64,000 bases of DNA from Metopolophium dirhodum (Eukaryota; Arthropoda; Insecta; Hemiptera; Aphididae), in the NCBI RefSeq assembly GCF_019925205.1, contig NC_083560.1, positions 43,384,270-43,448,269 on the forward strand. Direction: 5' to 3'. The position numbers were made by a program, and so were the translations under genes. The notes beneath the pieces are model-generated. The model was not told the origin of the DNA. It ran no database searches and was given only the letters and a program-made list of their open reading frames with translations. This document shows positions 12,930 to 24,475 of this stretch, one piece after another (within the stretch, counting starts at the first letter, position 1; every line of letters begins with the position of its first letter).

Positions 12930-13230
12930 ACGGATCGACTTGAAAGTTGCAGAGTAGTTTCTCCCAAATCTATTCACAATAGGAATGAAACTAAATCCTG
13001 ACTGTTGATAATTATGGATTAACGAAGTCCGAACTGGAAAATAATGGTTACGGTACAACCAAAACGTTGATGAGACTACCTTCGAGATTGCTGGCTTTCA
13101 CGATTTTTCCTACCTGGACATCGTCATTCGTAACCGTCATCATAGATTTTGCGTTTACGATTGCAGTCCAAAAGTTCAGTATGAAACTGATACAGGCGTG
13201 GATAATATTCCAAAATGTTCTATAATTTTA
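12930..13230. other. Less AT-rich patch with overlapping open frames on both strands
   Basis: On the minus strand a frame from 13058 to 12861 reads QQSGFSFIPIVNRFGRNY and related sequence. On the plus strand a frame from about 13069 reads GFHDFSYLDIVIRNRHHRF, then CVYDCSPKVQYETD. Base composition is less AT-rich than the flanks. I recognise no family; it may be a fragment of an old mobile element or exon. Confidence 0.2.
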
Positions 13231-13245
13231 TTTAATACTAGCTAA

Positions 13246-14113
13246 TCCTGTGCACTTCGTTGCCCGTTAAATGCACCAACTCTATATGACTCAAACTTTG
13301 TTCAATTCGTTAGGTATTTAATATTCGGTGTATGGTGTTCAAAATGTATCTTAACTTTTCTGTTGCCTGGAATAAAAATTCTGATTCGCAGCAGTATATT
13401 ATCAGGTGGGCAATCTACATGCGGTAGATCGCGGACCCAATGCTGTTATTGTACGTTAGTGTATGATTTAACTCTAAAGTATCAAAGTTATATCAAGTTT
13501 ATTTTGATATAATACGGTGGATTAATATAATCAATTAATACATAATCCTAACCTAACCTAACCGTACTAAAATCCGATGAATAAAAAAAACCAAATTTAA
13601 CCCTTTTTAAATTAGCCTATATTCTTCCCAGAGATCTGCACACAAACATTCATTTATATATAATATAGCTGATCCTGCGCACTTCGTGGCCCATAAAAAA
13701 TTACAAAAAATTGTGATTGTTCAACTCTTTTTTGGTGTAACTCACTGCAGTAAGTGCAACTCAGCCACCCTGGTAGGAAATGTGCGAAAATTCGATTTGA
13801 TGCATGCTTGTACCTGATCTGCCCGATTAACCAATATCAACCAATAATAAATAAATACTATTAATTCTATTCATTATTTCTCATATAACCAATAGCAACC
13901 GTTTATAAACAAATATTCCATCGTAAATCTCAAAATCCGTGTTTGAGCTCTTCTATTAATTGGTCGTAGCTTGATGTTATATAGCCTATAGCCTTCCTCA
14001 ATGAATGGACTATCCAACAAAAAAATTATTTTTCAATTCGAACCAGTAGTTTCTGAGATTAACGCGTTAAAACACACAAACTTTACAGCTTTGTATATTA
14101 GTATAGATTTTAG
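13246..14113 (+). repeat. Interspersed repeat cluster (CTAATCCTGTGCACTTCGTTGCCC family)
   Basis: The motif GCTAATCCTGTGCACTTCG at about 13250 recurs as GCTGATCCTGCGCACTTCG at about 13668, and a weaker relative lies near 62,850. The second copy ends near 14113 with CACACAAACTTTACAGC and TATTAGTATAGAT. Sequences of this style form dispersed non-coding repeats in many insects; I do not assign a class. A single member of the hairpin repeat (13405-13440) is embedded between the two copies. Confidence 0.5.
13405..13440 (+). repeat. Hairpin repeat, single diverged copy
   Basis: The unit context GGCAAT...CGCGGAC is kept. The 17-nt inverted repeat is ATCTACATGCGGTAGAT (13413-13429), compared with ATCCGACTGCGTCGGAT in the 49-50 kb copies. 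Three successive stem pairs differ yet remain complementary. Confidence 0.65.
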
Positions 14114-15045
14114 CGTACAGTTCAACAATCTTTTTTAAGAATCTCGACAAATTTAATCTGTAATATAATAATATATTTTATGTGTTTTTCCCTCGAAAAC
14201 CAAACATTCGACGGTAATCTCCTGGTTACCTTTGAATTATATTTGAATATTTGAATGTTAAAATTAATTTTCAGCCATCAAAAAACTAAGTGCAGTTATT
14301 ATATCATCATCCTAAATATTATGTTGAAAAATAAGTGACCACTATAATTACATATTTCTAGTATAATTACAGTGAAACTTCCATATAACAAACGTTCTAA
14401 AATGTTCTAAATTGTCGAGAACCAAATGTATTTAATTCTATTTTACGAAAATTTTCATAATACGAATTTTTTTTGTTAGGTCTTCAATATGAAGCTGTGC
14501 GACTTTGTAATTCGTACTGTGTAATTCGATGTACATATTTATATTATATAACAATAAAACAAACTTTATTTATTCTTAATTATGGCTGTGAATTTAATGC
14601 AGAAAAAACTTTAAAAAACCAATGCATTCTAAATTTAAAACAATTCACTTGTTAACATGAACTATCTTGAAAATAGATTAAAAAAGCTAAATTTGAAATT
14701 CCTTTATAAACTATTACACAATATTATAGATTGCCCAGAACTAGTTGAATAGTTATACTTCAAAATACACCCCCTAAACTCTATACATAAACAGCTTTTC
14801 TATCCACCAAACATTTCATCCAAATATATGTCATTCTCTCCTTCTAATACTCTAATAGCTATAGGGGATTCCATAAATAATGTAGATTTATTTCACTATT
14901 CACTTAATGATCCCTCTTCTTATATTCATTAATTTTCAATTTTTATGTTTATTTTTTTTTTTTAGTTTTCTGTCTCCTCAAATTATATTATATTTTATTA
15001 TATACAGTACATACACAACTTGATGTATGTATATGTATTTTGTTT
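14114..15045. other. AT-rich intergenic sequence
   Basis: No gene or element was recognised. A frame at 14473-14655 is open but has no domain and is not called. Confidence 0.3.
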
Positions 15046-15061
15046 TCTCTCTCTCTCACTC

Positions 15062-15132
<71 letters not shown>
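15046..15132. repeat. (CT)n microsatellite
   Basis: About 87 nt of near-perfect CT dinucleotides, with two CACT interruptions near the left end. It lies in AT-rich intergenic DNA with no gene nearby, and length polymorphism is likely. Confidence 0.95.
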
Positions 15133-15137
<5 letters not shown>

Positions 15138-16129
15138 CTTTAGCCCTAAATACTCATGTAACTTTTTCGTATATTAAAATGTAATTGGAACTTATTCCGT
15201 AATAAACAATATTATTATAAATATAAAAGAAAAAAGTTAAAACAAATTCATAATATTTTAATAAAAAGTTAACTTAATAAGTAGGATTTGTAAAAAATAT
15301 CAAAAAAAAGTAATAAAGAATGAAAAATTGACCATGAAATTTTATTTCATAAAATGCAAAAAAAGATTCTAAATTGAGTATGTTTGTTAGTGCCTACCTA
15401 ATAACTTTTTTTTAATATTAATTGGTACATTTTATTAAACTGCTTTATTTTAATTTTTATCTATTATCAGCATTTTGAAAAATCCTTAAAGAACAAAATC
15501 TGATGGTGTCATGTCTAGACGGGCGTTTAGGCGTTATGGGCGCTAGCTATTAAATTATCAAACTTTGTGTACCTGTTCAGTCTACAAAAAAAAATCCATA
15601 AATAAAGAAATATGGCTCAAAAATCAAAATCTACTAAATTTGCAAAAATAAGAAACATAAAATGATCTGGATAGGTTGTAACAAAGCTGTAGCAGCGACT
15701 AAAAACAATTCTGAACGAAGACGGTCAGTCAGCCTATGATATTACTAGGTAATATAATTAATAATATAATAATTTTGGATCAATATGATTTCAAGCACAT
15801 CTTTATTAAAATAAATTGATTGTCTTAGATTTTAAAATTTTTCTGTCCGTAAAATCCTCATTATGGAATATTACGAATATAAAAAAAAAAAAATGTCATA
15901 TCGGTCCAGCCATTCTCCAGTGAAGCGGCATCATATAAGCATCATATAATGGACAGCATTTCATTTCAGATTATTAATTAGTATTATGCCCGTATGCATA
16001 CTCAATTTGTGTGTCATATAAGACATAGTTCAACTTAATGACACACAATGTGACTATGCATACGAACATAAAAGGTTTAACACATACAATAATCTTATGG
16101 TTCATATGTAACTATTATATTTTATTTTC
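15133..16129. other. AT-rich intergenic sequence with a fragment of the dispersed repeat
   Basis: About 15700-15770 carries GAACGAAGACGGTCAGTCAGCCTATGATATTAC, matching the CGGTCAGTCAGCCTATG end block seen at 55.6 kb. Nothing else was recognised. Confidence 0.4.
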
Positions 16130-17027
16130 ATTATAATAATTTAAGAACTTTTTATCTTCAACACAAGCTTTTGCTTAGAAGAGGTGATCAAACTTATTAT
16201 ACTAAATTATATTGTTTGTTTGCAAAATATATTAATATTATTATTATTATCATTATTATTATTATTGTATATAATAAATAAACTATATTATATTTTATTT
16301 TGGCCATTGCTCAATTATACATCATAAATGTTAATATTTGACTGCAATAATAAACCAATAAATATGTATAAAAATCTATAGTTTCAGATTTAGCAATATA
16401 AATATTCCCTTAGAAAAATGCATAATAATACAATTAAAGATCAAAAAATGTCTTGATCAGTTAAAAATTGTAAATTCAATTGATTGACTCAATTTTTGAT
16501 TTCAGAGTACCATCACTACGTCTGACATGACGTGTAATATTATTATGAAAATATATATGGCTCCACGTGGAGCCCAGTTTAATAATGTTAGTAATAATTA
16601 TATATAAAATATATATCTATGTATATGTATTACTTATAAAGAATTGGTTATCTTCCTTTATTAAGAGAATCGAGCAAATGGTACAAAAATAGCCCGAATT
16701 TCAAACGACAGTCTGCAGAAATGCAGAATTAATAATGTAATATATCTATTTTATGTATATTTTTTTTATAAATAAATAGCTAATTTTTGTTGTTAATTAT
16801 ATGTGTATATCTATATTTTTTAAATGGTTTCAGATAAATATTGATACCAATGTAACTATTTAAAATTTGTCATTATTGTGAAAAAAAAGATGATTTACTT
16901 ATGAGGGACTCAAAAACATAATCTGTAATTTTAAATTTTATATAGATTTAAAAAACAACTAACTAAATTCTTGAACCTCTATTAGCCCCCCCCCCCCCCC
17001 CTTGGAGAGTGATAAAACCCGCCCCTG
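16130..17027 (-). mobile_element. Probable hAT-like remnant inserted at the 3' end of the MVD-like gene
   Basis: On the minus strand this begins at 17027 with CAGGGGCGGGTTTTATC, followed by a run of 16 G (plus-strand C at 16986-17001); CAGGGG is a hAT-like terminus. About 830 nt further in, at 16240-16130, it carries a segment homologous to 28495-28605 and 25247-25290 inside the hAT element at 24.48-28.91 kb (words TTTTGCAAACAAACAATATA, AAGCTTGTGTTG, GTTCTTAAA). The opposite end was not found. The junction at 17027/17028 is where the decarboxylase reading stops. Confidence 0.35.
16559..16574. repeat. Perfect 16-bp palindrome containing CACGTG
   Basis: GGCTCCACGTGGAGCC is a perfect palindrome with an E-box-type core. 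The half ACGTGGAGCC also occurs in the dispersed repeat at about 55,670, so a repeat origin is more likely than a regulatory site. Confidence 0.5.
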
Positions 17028-20000
17028 ATTAAATTACAAACATTATCAGGAAGTATTGATACGATTCCTCTTAAATATGATGAATTAGGCTGCACTGTTG
17101 GGAAATCATTAACCAATTCTAACATAAACAAACTCAGGTCATTTTGTTGAATAAATAAAAAAGCATTTGGACCAGCATCAAATGTATAAGAAACCTATAA
17201 TAGTAAAATAACACGTAATACAACTTTAAGATGAAATATATATTATAATCATTTACTTTAATTCGACCAGTAGCTTCATTGTAATCATGAACAAAAGATA
17301 TTATCTCATGTGACACTTGATTTAAATAAACACAAGGAGGATGACAAACATCAAACAAATATTTGTTATGGATTGATGAAATTGGTTACTGTCTCATCGT
17401 AATTTCGGCAAATTTTTCAAAATTTTTATCTTTTATGGCCTAAAACCAAAATATATTATTTGTACATTTATTAAAAAATATTTAGAAAATAATCATACTT
17501 GAATGATTTCTTTTGTTCTTTCGGGTACACACTTTTGAATTCTGTACTTAAGTAATTCACTAGTTTTTACTGCTTGTTTCATTCTCACTGTACTACTAGT
17601 TTTTTTTTTAGAGTCATTTACCTAATCCAAAAAATTTTAAAATATAAATTATAATTTAAAAAAAAAATGTATTTAAAATTGGTTGGGTGTGATGCATTAA
17701 TGTTGTGATATTAAACGTGGAAGCAATAATAAGCCATTAAATTCAAAACACTAATATATGTGAAATGAGGTTAAAACCATGACAAAATAAAGGCGAAGTA
17801 AAGAGTGTAGGTTACGTTTCAAAATACTATGATGATACCTATCTAATTTGTTATAGCTAAAACTATGTTTACAGTATCACTAATTGTGGACATAAAAAAT
17901 TAGCCCTTTTCATCATACGCCCAGTGATAGTTGTTCAGTTGTTCAATAGTGGTTATCAAATCATAAAATAAAATAATAAAATCTCTAATACCCTAAGGAA
18001 TTTAAAGGACACGAGGGACTATAGTAAATATTTAATGTAAAATATTGAACACCGGCTGCTAGCCAGTCAATGCTTATTTTTGGTATCTACAATACAACAC
18101 GTAACGGCAGCGCAACCTTACAATGTTAAGTACCAATGGTTATAAGTTGTAACGGTAGGTATTAACAACCAGGGTGTGTGAGGATTCATTTGTTATGCCT
18201 GCGCCTATAGATAAGAATATATAATTTTCTATCAATTGATAGGAAGTTCAATTTTAAATTGTAACTCTGAATTTAAAGCAACATTGTAAACCAAAATGTA
18301 GATTACAGTGTATTTAAATTAGTAGATATAAGAAACCTATTTTACCACTAGTATAATAATTCTCATTTCCGGCCAGTGTGTATCTGCAGCAATTGGAACT
18401 GCAGTTGAATCATAACCCTGGTCATCAACACCAACTGTCCACTGAACAAATTTTCCATAAATACTCCTACAGGCACTTCCACTACCTTGTCTTGCTATGG
18501 ATGGTAAATCTTCATTAACCAAGCCAAAAACATTAGCTAAAGTGTATCTGTTAAAATATTTTTAAAGAACAATAAATAATAATTAAAGTACCTATTTATA
18601 CATTTTTAAATTGTTATGATTTATGTAAATATACAAACCAAGACATGCATAACCAGCTGCTGATGAAGCTAATCCTGCTGCAGTAGGGAAATTATTTTCA
18701 GAACATACCCTTATTTTCCATTTTTCCTCTTGACTATTTTCACCTTTTTGTATTTTAATTAAATTTCTTACTAAAAAAATATTAAAAACAGTTAATTTGC
18801 AACTTATTTTTCATGCAAGTCAACCTATCTAATTTAATTGCGTTTACTGATAATATTCCACTATATAGGTATTACAGTTTGTTGAAGAAGTAAAATTCAT
18901 AAATTAAAAATTGTTTTAGAATAACTAGCAGTTATTTTCATCAAAATGAAATAAATTTATTACTTTCAAAACATTCATTAAATAGTACAATAAAACATTT
19001 AGAGTAAAAAATAATTCATAGTCCAACAATGAAACAATAATAGTTATAAAAAAAAGTAGGTCAGCGCATTTCGGTGGTGGATGTTTGTCCATCGTCCCTT
19101 CGGGCCTCGGACAGGATAGTGTAGTTTTACTGTATTCAATTTGAATGCAATGATTGCATTCGATAAAAAACGATTCTGAGCGGACGAGGGAATCTTTTTT
19201 ATTTAATTTCATTCGTTTCTATGGTGATAAACAAAGCGTTTTAAGAACAGCTTAAGAATGATTTATATAAATAGGTAATTTATATAATTATAATTATAAT
19301 TTATAATTAGAAAACATCATAAAAATGAAAAAAAAATATAAAAGAAAAGAAAAAGCTCATAAGTTGCTCAAAAGTTTTGAACATTTTACCATGTCTAGGT
19401 ATGGATAATATAAGTAAACAACCCAAATTTCAAGTTTTTACGAATATTTTTAGCCGAATTACAACAAAAAAAAAAAATTAAAATGTCTATAAATAGCTCA
19501 AAAATGGCTAAAATTTTCCGAACTTTAAACCGTAAGGAACAAAATCCAAAATACAATAAAAAATTCTTTTCATTTTTCATTTGAAGCTATATTTCTGGTA
19601 GAAAACGTCGTCCGTAATTATTTAATATTATAAAATCGTGAAATCGTACGTTTTTTCTCCTTAAACCGCTTTTATTTCGAGTAGCGTTTCGAAAATCGAA
19701 AATCGAAAAATGACCTCTCTAAAGTACCAGCTCAAGAACATTACCTTTCAGAAAAGATACTATACTTGATACTTTTGAGCAAGTTTAGAGGGAGAAAAAG
19801 TGTTTACAGAATAAAAAAGAAATAAACATTATTGTAAAACCATTACATTTCTCGCTCCACTCAGAATCTATAAGGTCAATAAAAACAAAGAAATTGTTTG
19901 AAAAAACTATAATGTAGATTATATATCATATATTATATATATTACAAGGAAGCAACATACACATTAATGTTATTAAAAATATGTAGTCTTACTTAGATCA

Positions 20001-20480
20001 AAGCACTTTTTCAGTCGTTCATTTCTTTCAATGGACATAATCCTGTAATTGTATAATTATCTAATTTATTATTATTAATAAATAAACATTTATTAAGTTA
20101 AGCATAATACTCTATTATTATGATAGTAATGTTTCATATTATATTATTAATGTATTGAATAAGGTAAAACATCTAGAGAAGAATTCTCAAGGGGAGTAGG
20201 TATATCATCCATATGTATACAAACTATTAAATACATATTTCAAATAAATCTCGATCAGTAAGCAGGTAGCTATTACTTTAAGCATCTACCTATTATTCCT
20301 CAATATGATTATTGAATCATATTTTATTATTTAATCATGACAGGTCTAAATTTTAAAATAAATACAACCACGCTACTTAGAAAAAAAAAATATAAGAAAT
20401 AAGTCTCTTACTGCCCATACAGCCAAACACTGTCTTTCATTTATTAACGGTCCAACAATAATAGATGTTTTGGTATGCAA
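17028..20480 (-). pseudogene. Diphosphomevalonate decarboxylase (MVD)-like gene, intron-containing and disrupted
   Basis: MVD makes isopentenyl diphosphate from diphosphomevalonate with ATP. Exons on the minus strand, 5' to 3': 20412-20480, 19993-20042, 18639-18770 (NNFPTAAGLASSAAGYACL), 18346-18547 (ARQGSGSACRSIYGKFVQW, then HWPEMRIIILV), 17499-17621 (KKKTSSTVRMKQAVKTSELL), 17257-17439, and 17028-17194 (SYTFDAGPNAFLF, with the catalytic Asp). All are flanked by AG/GT. The first exon with the KYWGKR substrate motif was not found. The first two exons do not join in frame, and neither do the third and fourth. The exon at 17257-17439 has compensating small deletions around the expected DSNQF motif. 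The last exon ends at a transposon-like terminus (17027), losing the final ~45 residues of the family. Retained introns exclude a processed copy. Most likely this is a decayed duplicate with a working MVD elsewhere; assembly indels cannot be excluded. Confidence 0.85.
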
Positions 20481-20715
20481 CTATAAAAAAAAAGTTATAA
20501 CATAACATCTAGGTACTCTAGCAACAATGAAATACAACAATTTTGAGAGTAGGGTCCATATCATAATACTACCTATCAAGGAATATAGGTAGGTTAGTGT
20601 AAGTACCTTCTACCTTGTATGTTTGTTATAAAACAAAATTATTTTCATACATTAGGTATAAACAAGATTTTGAAATTTATTATAACAATGTTAAAAATTA
20701 CATTTTTGTATTTCA

Positions 20716-21630
20716 TATATACATATTTCAACGAGTTGACAACGATGGTGCAAAAAAAATTTGAGGAAACCATTATTTTGGAAGTTATAGCCATCCAAAG
20801 TTTGCGATTTTAGGTTTAATATGGAGCCGGTAGGCGAAGGAAACCACTATAATAATATATAATAATATATAATAATATATAATAATATACTTATATGACT
20901 TTAACAGACTGGCTTTAACAACTTTGTTTAATTCTGAGGCCTACCCAAAGTGGTTTTACACAGCAAATCGGGGGATATTTTAAATTTTTTGTCTGAGTGC
21001 AGCCCAGCGAACGAGAGCCAACGCTAGCACATTATGTGCTTCTTAACAACTTAGTTTAATTTTGAGGCCTGCCCAAGGTGGATTTACATAACAAATCAAA
21101 ATTAAAATACGTATAAAAAAAATTTGAAATTAATAAAAGGCGCTCAGCATTAAAGTAGTGTAGCGCGCAGTGTGTAAATGTAATAACTAGTGTTTGAAGT
21201 ATGAAATATTTCACAAAAACATGAAACATTAAAATTTTTTTAACACAAATAAAAACACAATTTATCTATTTTTTTAACACAATGTTCAGTGTTCTAAATT
21301 CTAATGTAAGAATTCAGTATTTATACAATATACATGTATACCTACTTGTATCATTTAAACATTTGAATACCATTTTAAATGTATAATACCAAAGATTATG
21401 TAAACATTTAGGTACCATACAATTATGAAGGTGATTTATGACAATTATATGTAAATATAAAACTTAAACAAAATTTATTAAAATACTGAAATATTTCATT
21501 TTTTTAAATTTCATGAAATTTTCAAATATAAGTAATAACGCAAACTTTGGATGGCTATAAATACTTAAATAATGGTTTCCGCAAATTTTTTTTGCACCAT
21601 CGTTCTCAACTCTTTGAAATATGTATATTT
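20716..21630. repeat. Pair of ~91-bp inverted repeats about 730 bp apart
   Basis: 20716-20806 and 21539-21630 are reverse complements at roughly 90% identity by eye. Shared words include ATATACATATTTCAA, AACGATGGTGCAAAAAAAAT and AGCCATCCAAAGTTTGCG. Homology stops sharply outside both arms. They could be internal parts of a fold-back element or two opposite insertions. Confidence 0.7.
20916..21097 (+). repeat. 54-bp direct repeat, two copies 128 bp apart
   Basis: 20916-20969 and 21044-21097 share TAACAACTT-GTTTAATT-TGAGGCC, CCCAA-GTGG-TTTACA and ACAAATC-type words with few mismatches. They lie between the two inverted arms above. No coding content was seen. Confidence 0.7.
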
Positions 21631-23534
21631 CGAAAAAAAATTCCAAAGACGCGCTGGGTAGTTAAAGTGAATTTGTTCCATTTTCTGACTTGATAAATAA
21701 TTAATTCTCAATAGGCAATACCTCATATATTTTTTAAATATTGAATATTTTTTTGAGTCCTAGGTTAAATGGCAAAAACAGTGTTGTTATAAAAATATAA
21801 TATAGGTAGGTATTAGATTATTTTGTCTATAGTTAAAGGTTGGTTGATGATTTGAAACATTTCTTTCAAAGACTCAGAAAATTAGGAAAGAACAGCTCTG
21901 TTGTTTTTAAGGGATTATATTGTGATGGCGTAGGTATACCGAAATACAAAATATATACGGGCACAAAATATATTCAGTGGAAATAACTCACCTGATCGCA
22001 GTCCAATGTCAGGCTGACCGAATCGTTCAGAGGCAATATCAAGTGTTGTATGAAAATTTGTTAATAATTTATGGTTGAATATCCAATTTCTTACATTTAT
22101 AGAATTATACTAAAATTTCTGTTACTTTTTTGATAACATAATTTTGTAAAATTATATATTTTAGTTGGTAGATTAGATAGGCTTAATATTATATAAAGAC
22201 CTTTAATTGCTAATTAATATAAAAAAAATAATATTTGTTAAATTATTAATTGAGATGTGTAAAGCTTAAATATTTAATATCCATCTGAAGTTAAAAAGGT
22301 ATCATGTAGGTACCTAGGGGGTCGGTAATTTTTCTTCCTGCTTCTTATAAAATATTTGTTTACATTTTACTACCCGGAGATTGGGCCATAAGTGTACAGC
22401 ATAAAAATACACGAATATAATATAACATTTATTAACTAATAATTATTTTTTATAATACATAAAATACAATAATAATGCCATACGCAGATTTCACAATTTT
22501 AATATAATATATAATAGATCTATAAAATTAGTCAAATAATGATTATTATAAATATTCTTTTCTAAAATGTGCATAAAGTATAATGGTATTTAATACAATT
22601 ATTTTTTTAAATAATATGATGGATTTTAGAAATTCAAATCTATTCTTTTTCCTTTCTTCATAATTTTGAATTTCATTAAAAATATATTTTTTCGAATCAA
22701 TTAAAATGTAATACTTAATTTTGTTTTCAGATCATAAGGTTTACACTAAGTGGCTGTGAAAAATCTAAGTTTGGTTAACTAAAAAGACTGTACATTAAAA
22801 ATGCTCATAACTCACTTAAATACTGTAAAATCGTAAAAAAAACACTATATAAACACAAAAAATGTTCTTACCATCAAGTTTTGTAATAGGTCGAGATTCA
22901 CTATAATTTTTAAGCCAACAGAACTAAATGTTATCTGCTAAGCGTAAATTTGCTATGTACCACACTTGTAAGACGAAGACAACAAATGTCTGTGTGGCCA
23001 CCTCTTAACATGAAAAATGTATCCCAAAAGAAATTTACTTAGGTAGGTACCTACCTAAATAATAATTTGTGTTTTGTCAGTAGTTTTAATCTATAAGAAA
23101 AAAATTAGTTCCCTGGGAAAATCGTCTACACCTACGAGTATATGTATTAATTTATTTTGTTATTAATCAAAACTATAAATGTCGAAATATGCAAAATATG
23201 CACCATAAAAGTTTCATAGTTAAAATGTTTATGTTATGAAATAAATTTTGCCCACTTAGCATACCATTTGATCAACCAGAGTAAATATGCAAATGCATAC
23301 AAATACGCGCTCTAATTATAAATCATAAACTACTCGTACAAAATTTGATTTTAATATATCTAAATACTCCAAAAAACATTCTGCTTTAGAATACGATAAC
23401 TAAAAATGAATGTTATCACAAAAAAAGTAAACCATTATAGTGAAAAAAAAAGTAAATATATGTCGATTTTGACAACTTAAAGTTGTTGGAAAAATATATT
23501 TTAAAAACATTAGTGAACAGAGAATGGTGTCATA

Positions 23535-24250
23535 TTAGGACTTAAGATCCTCCAGTAAACTCACTTTGTTTTTAAAACTTTTGATAGTTTTGTTTTTAAC
23601 TTCAATTTTTTATTTCATTATTTGCAAATCTCTATCTTTTACCAACCCTTGACAGTCAGAACACATATTATTATGTTCTAAGCTATTTTCAAAATTCCTT
23701 ATATATTGGTCAAAGATAAATCCACCCCTACCATAACATTTTTCAATACTATGAATTTTTTATAAAAGAACGTCTAACTCTTCCGTTGTTGTAATAGGCA
23801 TTTTAGAGGAAAAACAAACAATATACTAGGAATTTTTACATAGTACCTAGTACATTGTTGTTTTTCTTGTAAAATAAACCCATGTTCATCCTTTGTTAAA
23901 CCTTCAGTATTGCAAACATCCATTATAATACATTGTGAGGTTCTTTTCTCAATTGGTTCCAAAGTAATGGACAATTAACTATTAGATGAATCATCAATTG
24001 TCATGGAAGTATTATCTGTATTATCTGAAAGGTTATTATTTTTTCAGTATTTGATTTTAATGTTTGATTTAAACTACAAGTTAAAATGTATTTTAGTAAG
24101 AATTATTCACATAGTACCTTTTACATTGTTTTATTTTTCTTCTAACGACTGTTCAGCAGCTTCATTATCTATTAGACTTATGAATTGATTTTCGCATGTA
24201 CTCAATACAGGCACCTCATTAATTGACACTGGCAAAGCATTAAGTGCTAA
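23535..24250 (-). pseudogene. Unrecognised broken gene, coiled-coil/CxxC-containing
   Basis: On the minus strand a frame from ATG at 23799-23801 to 23535 runs 89 codons with only two internal stops. It reads CYGRGGFIFDQYIRNFENSL, then NMCSDCQGLVKDRDLQIM, then a Lys-rich coiled-coil-like tail. Upstream exon-like blocks lie at about 23974-23850 and 24240-24115 (NEVPVLSTCENQFISLIDN). Each of these is followed by ACAATGTA-x-x-AGGTACTATGT with a GT donor, so the two blocks look tandemly duplicated. I do not recognise the family. It could be a second gene of the mobile fraction, since it abuts the hAT element. Confidence 0.35.
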
Positions 24251-24475
24251 TCTATGGATTTTAATAATATACATAATTTAGATATAGGCAATCAGACAAA
24301 TAGAATTTGTATTATTGCCGAAAATCTATTATAATCTATCTACCTATCTAACTATCTTTTGCGTTTTGCTTCAGTTGAAATATTCTCAATTGTTTTTGTT
24401 AAAGTCGGTCGAGTATTAGATTAGTATACCCACTTATATAATCTCAATCATACACTTGGCATCTAATATATGATT

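Larger units (their letters stand above)
20481..23534. other. AT-rich intergenic sequence with repeat fragments
   Basis: A first MVD exon was looked for here and not found. Besides the inverted and direct repeats listed separately, 22940-23007 carries GCTATGTACC...CCACCTCTTAA, a relative of the TTAA-element end at 40.29 kb. No gene was recognised. Confidence 0.35.
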
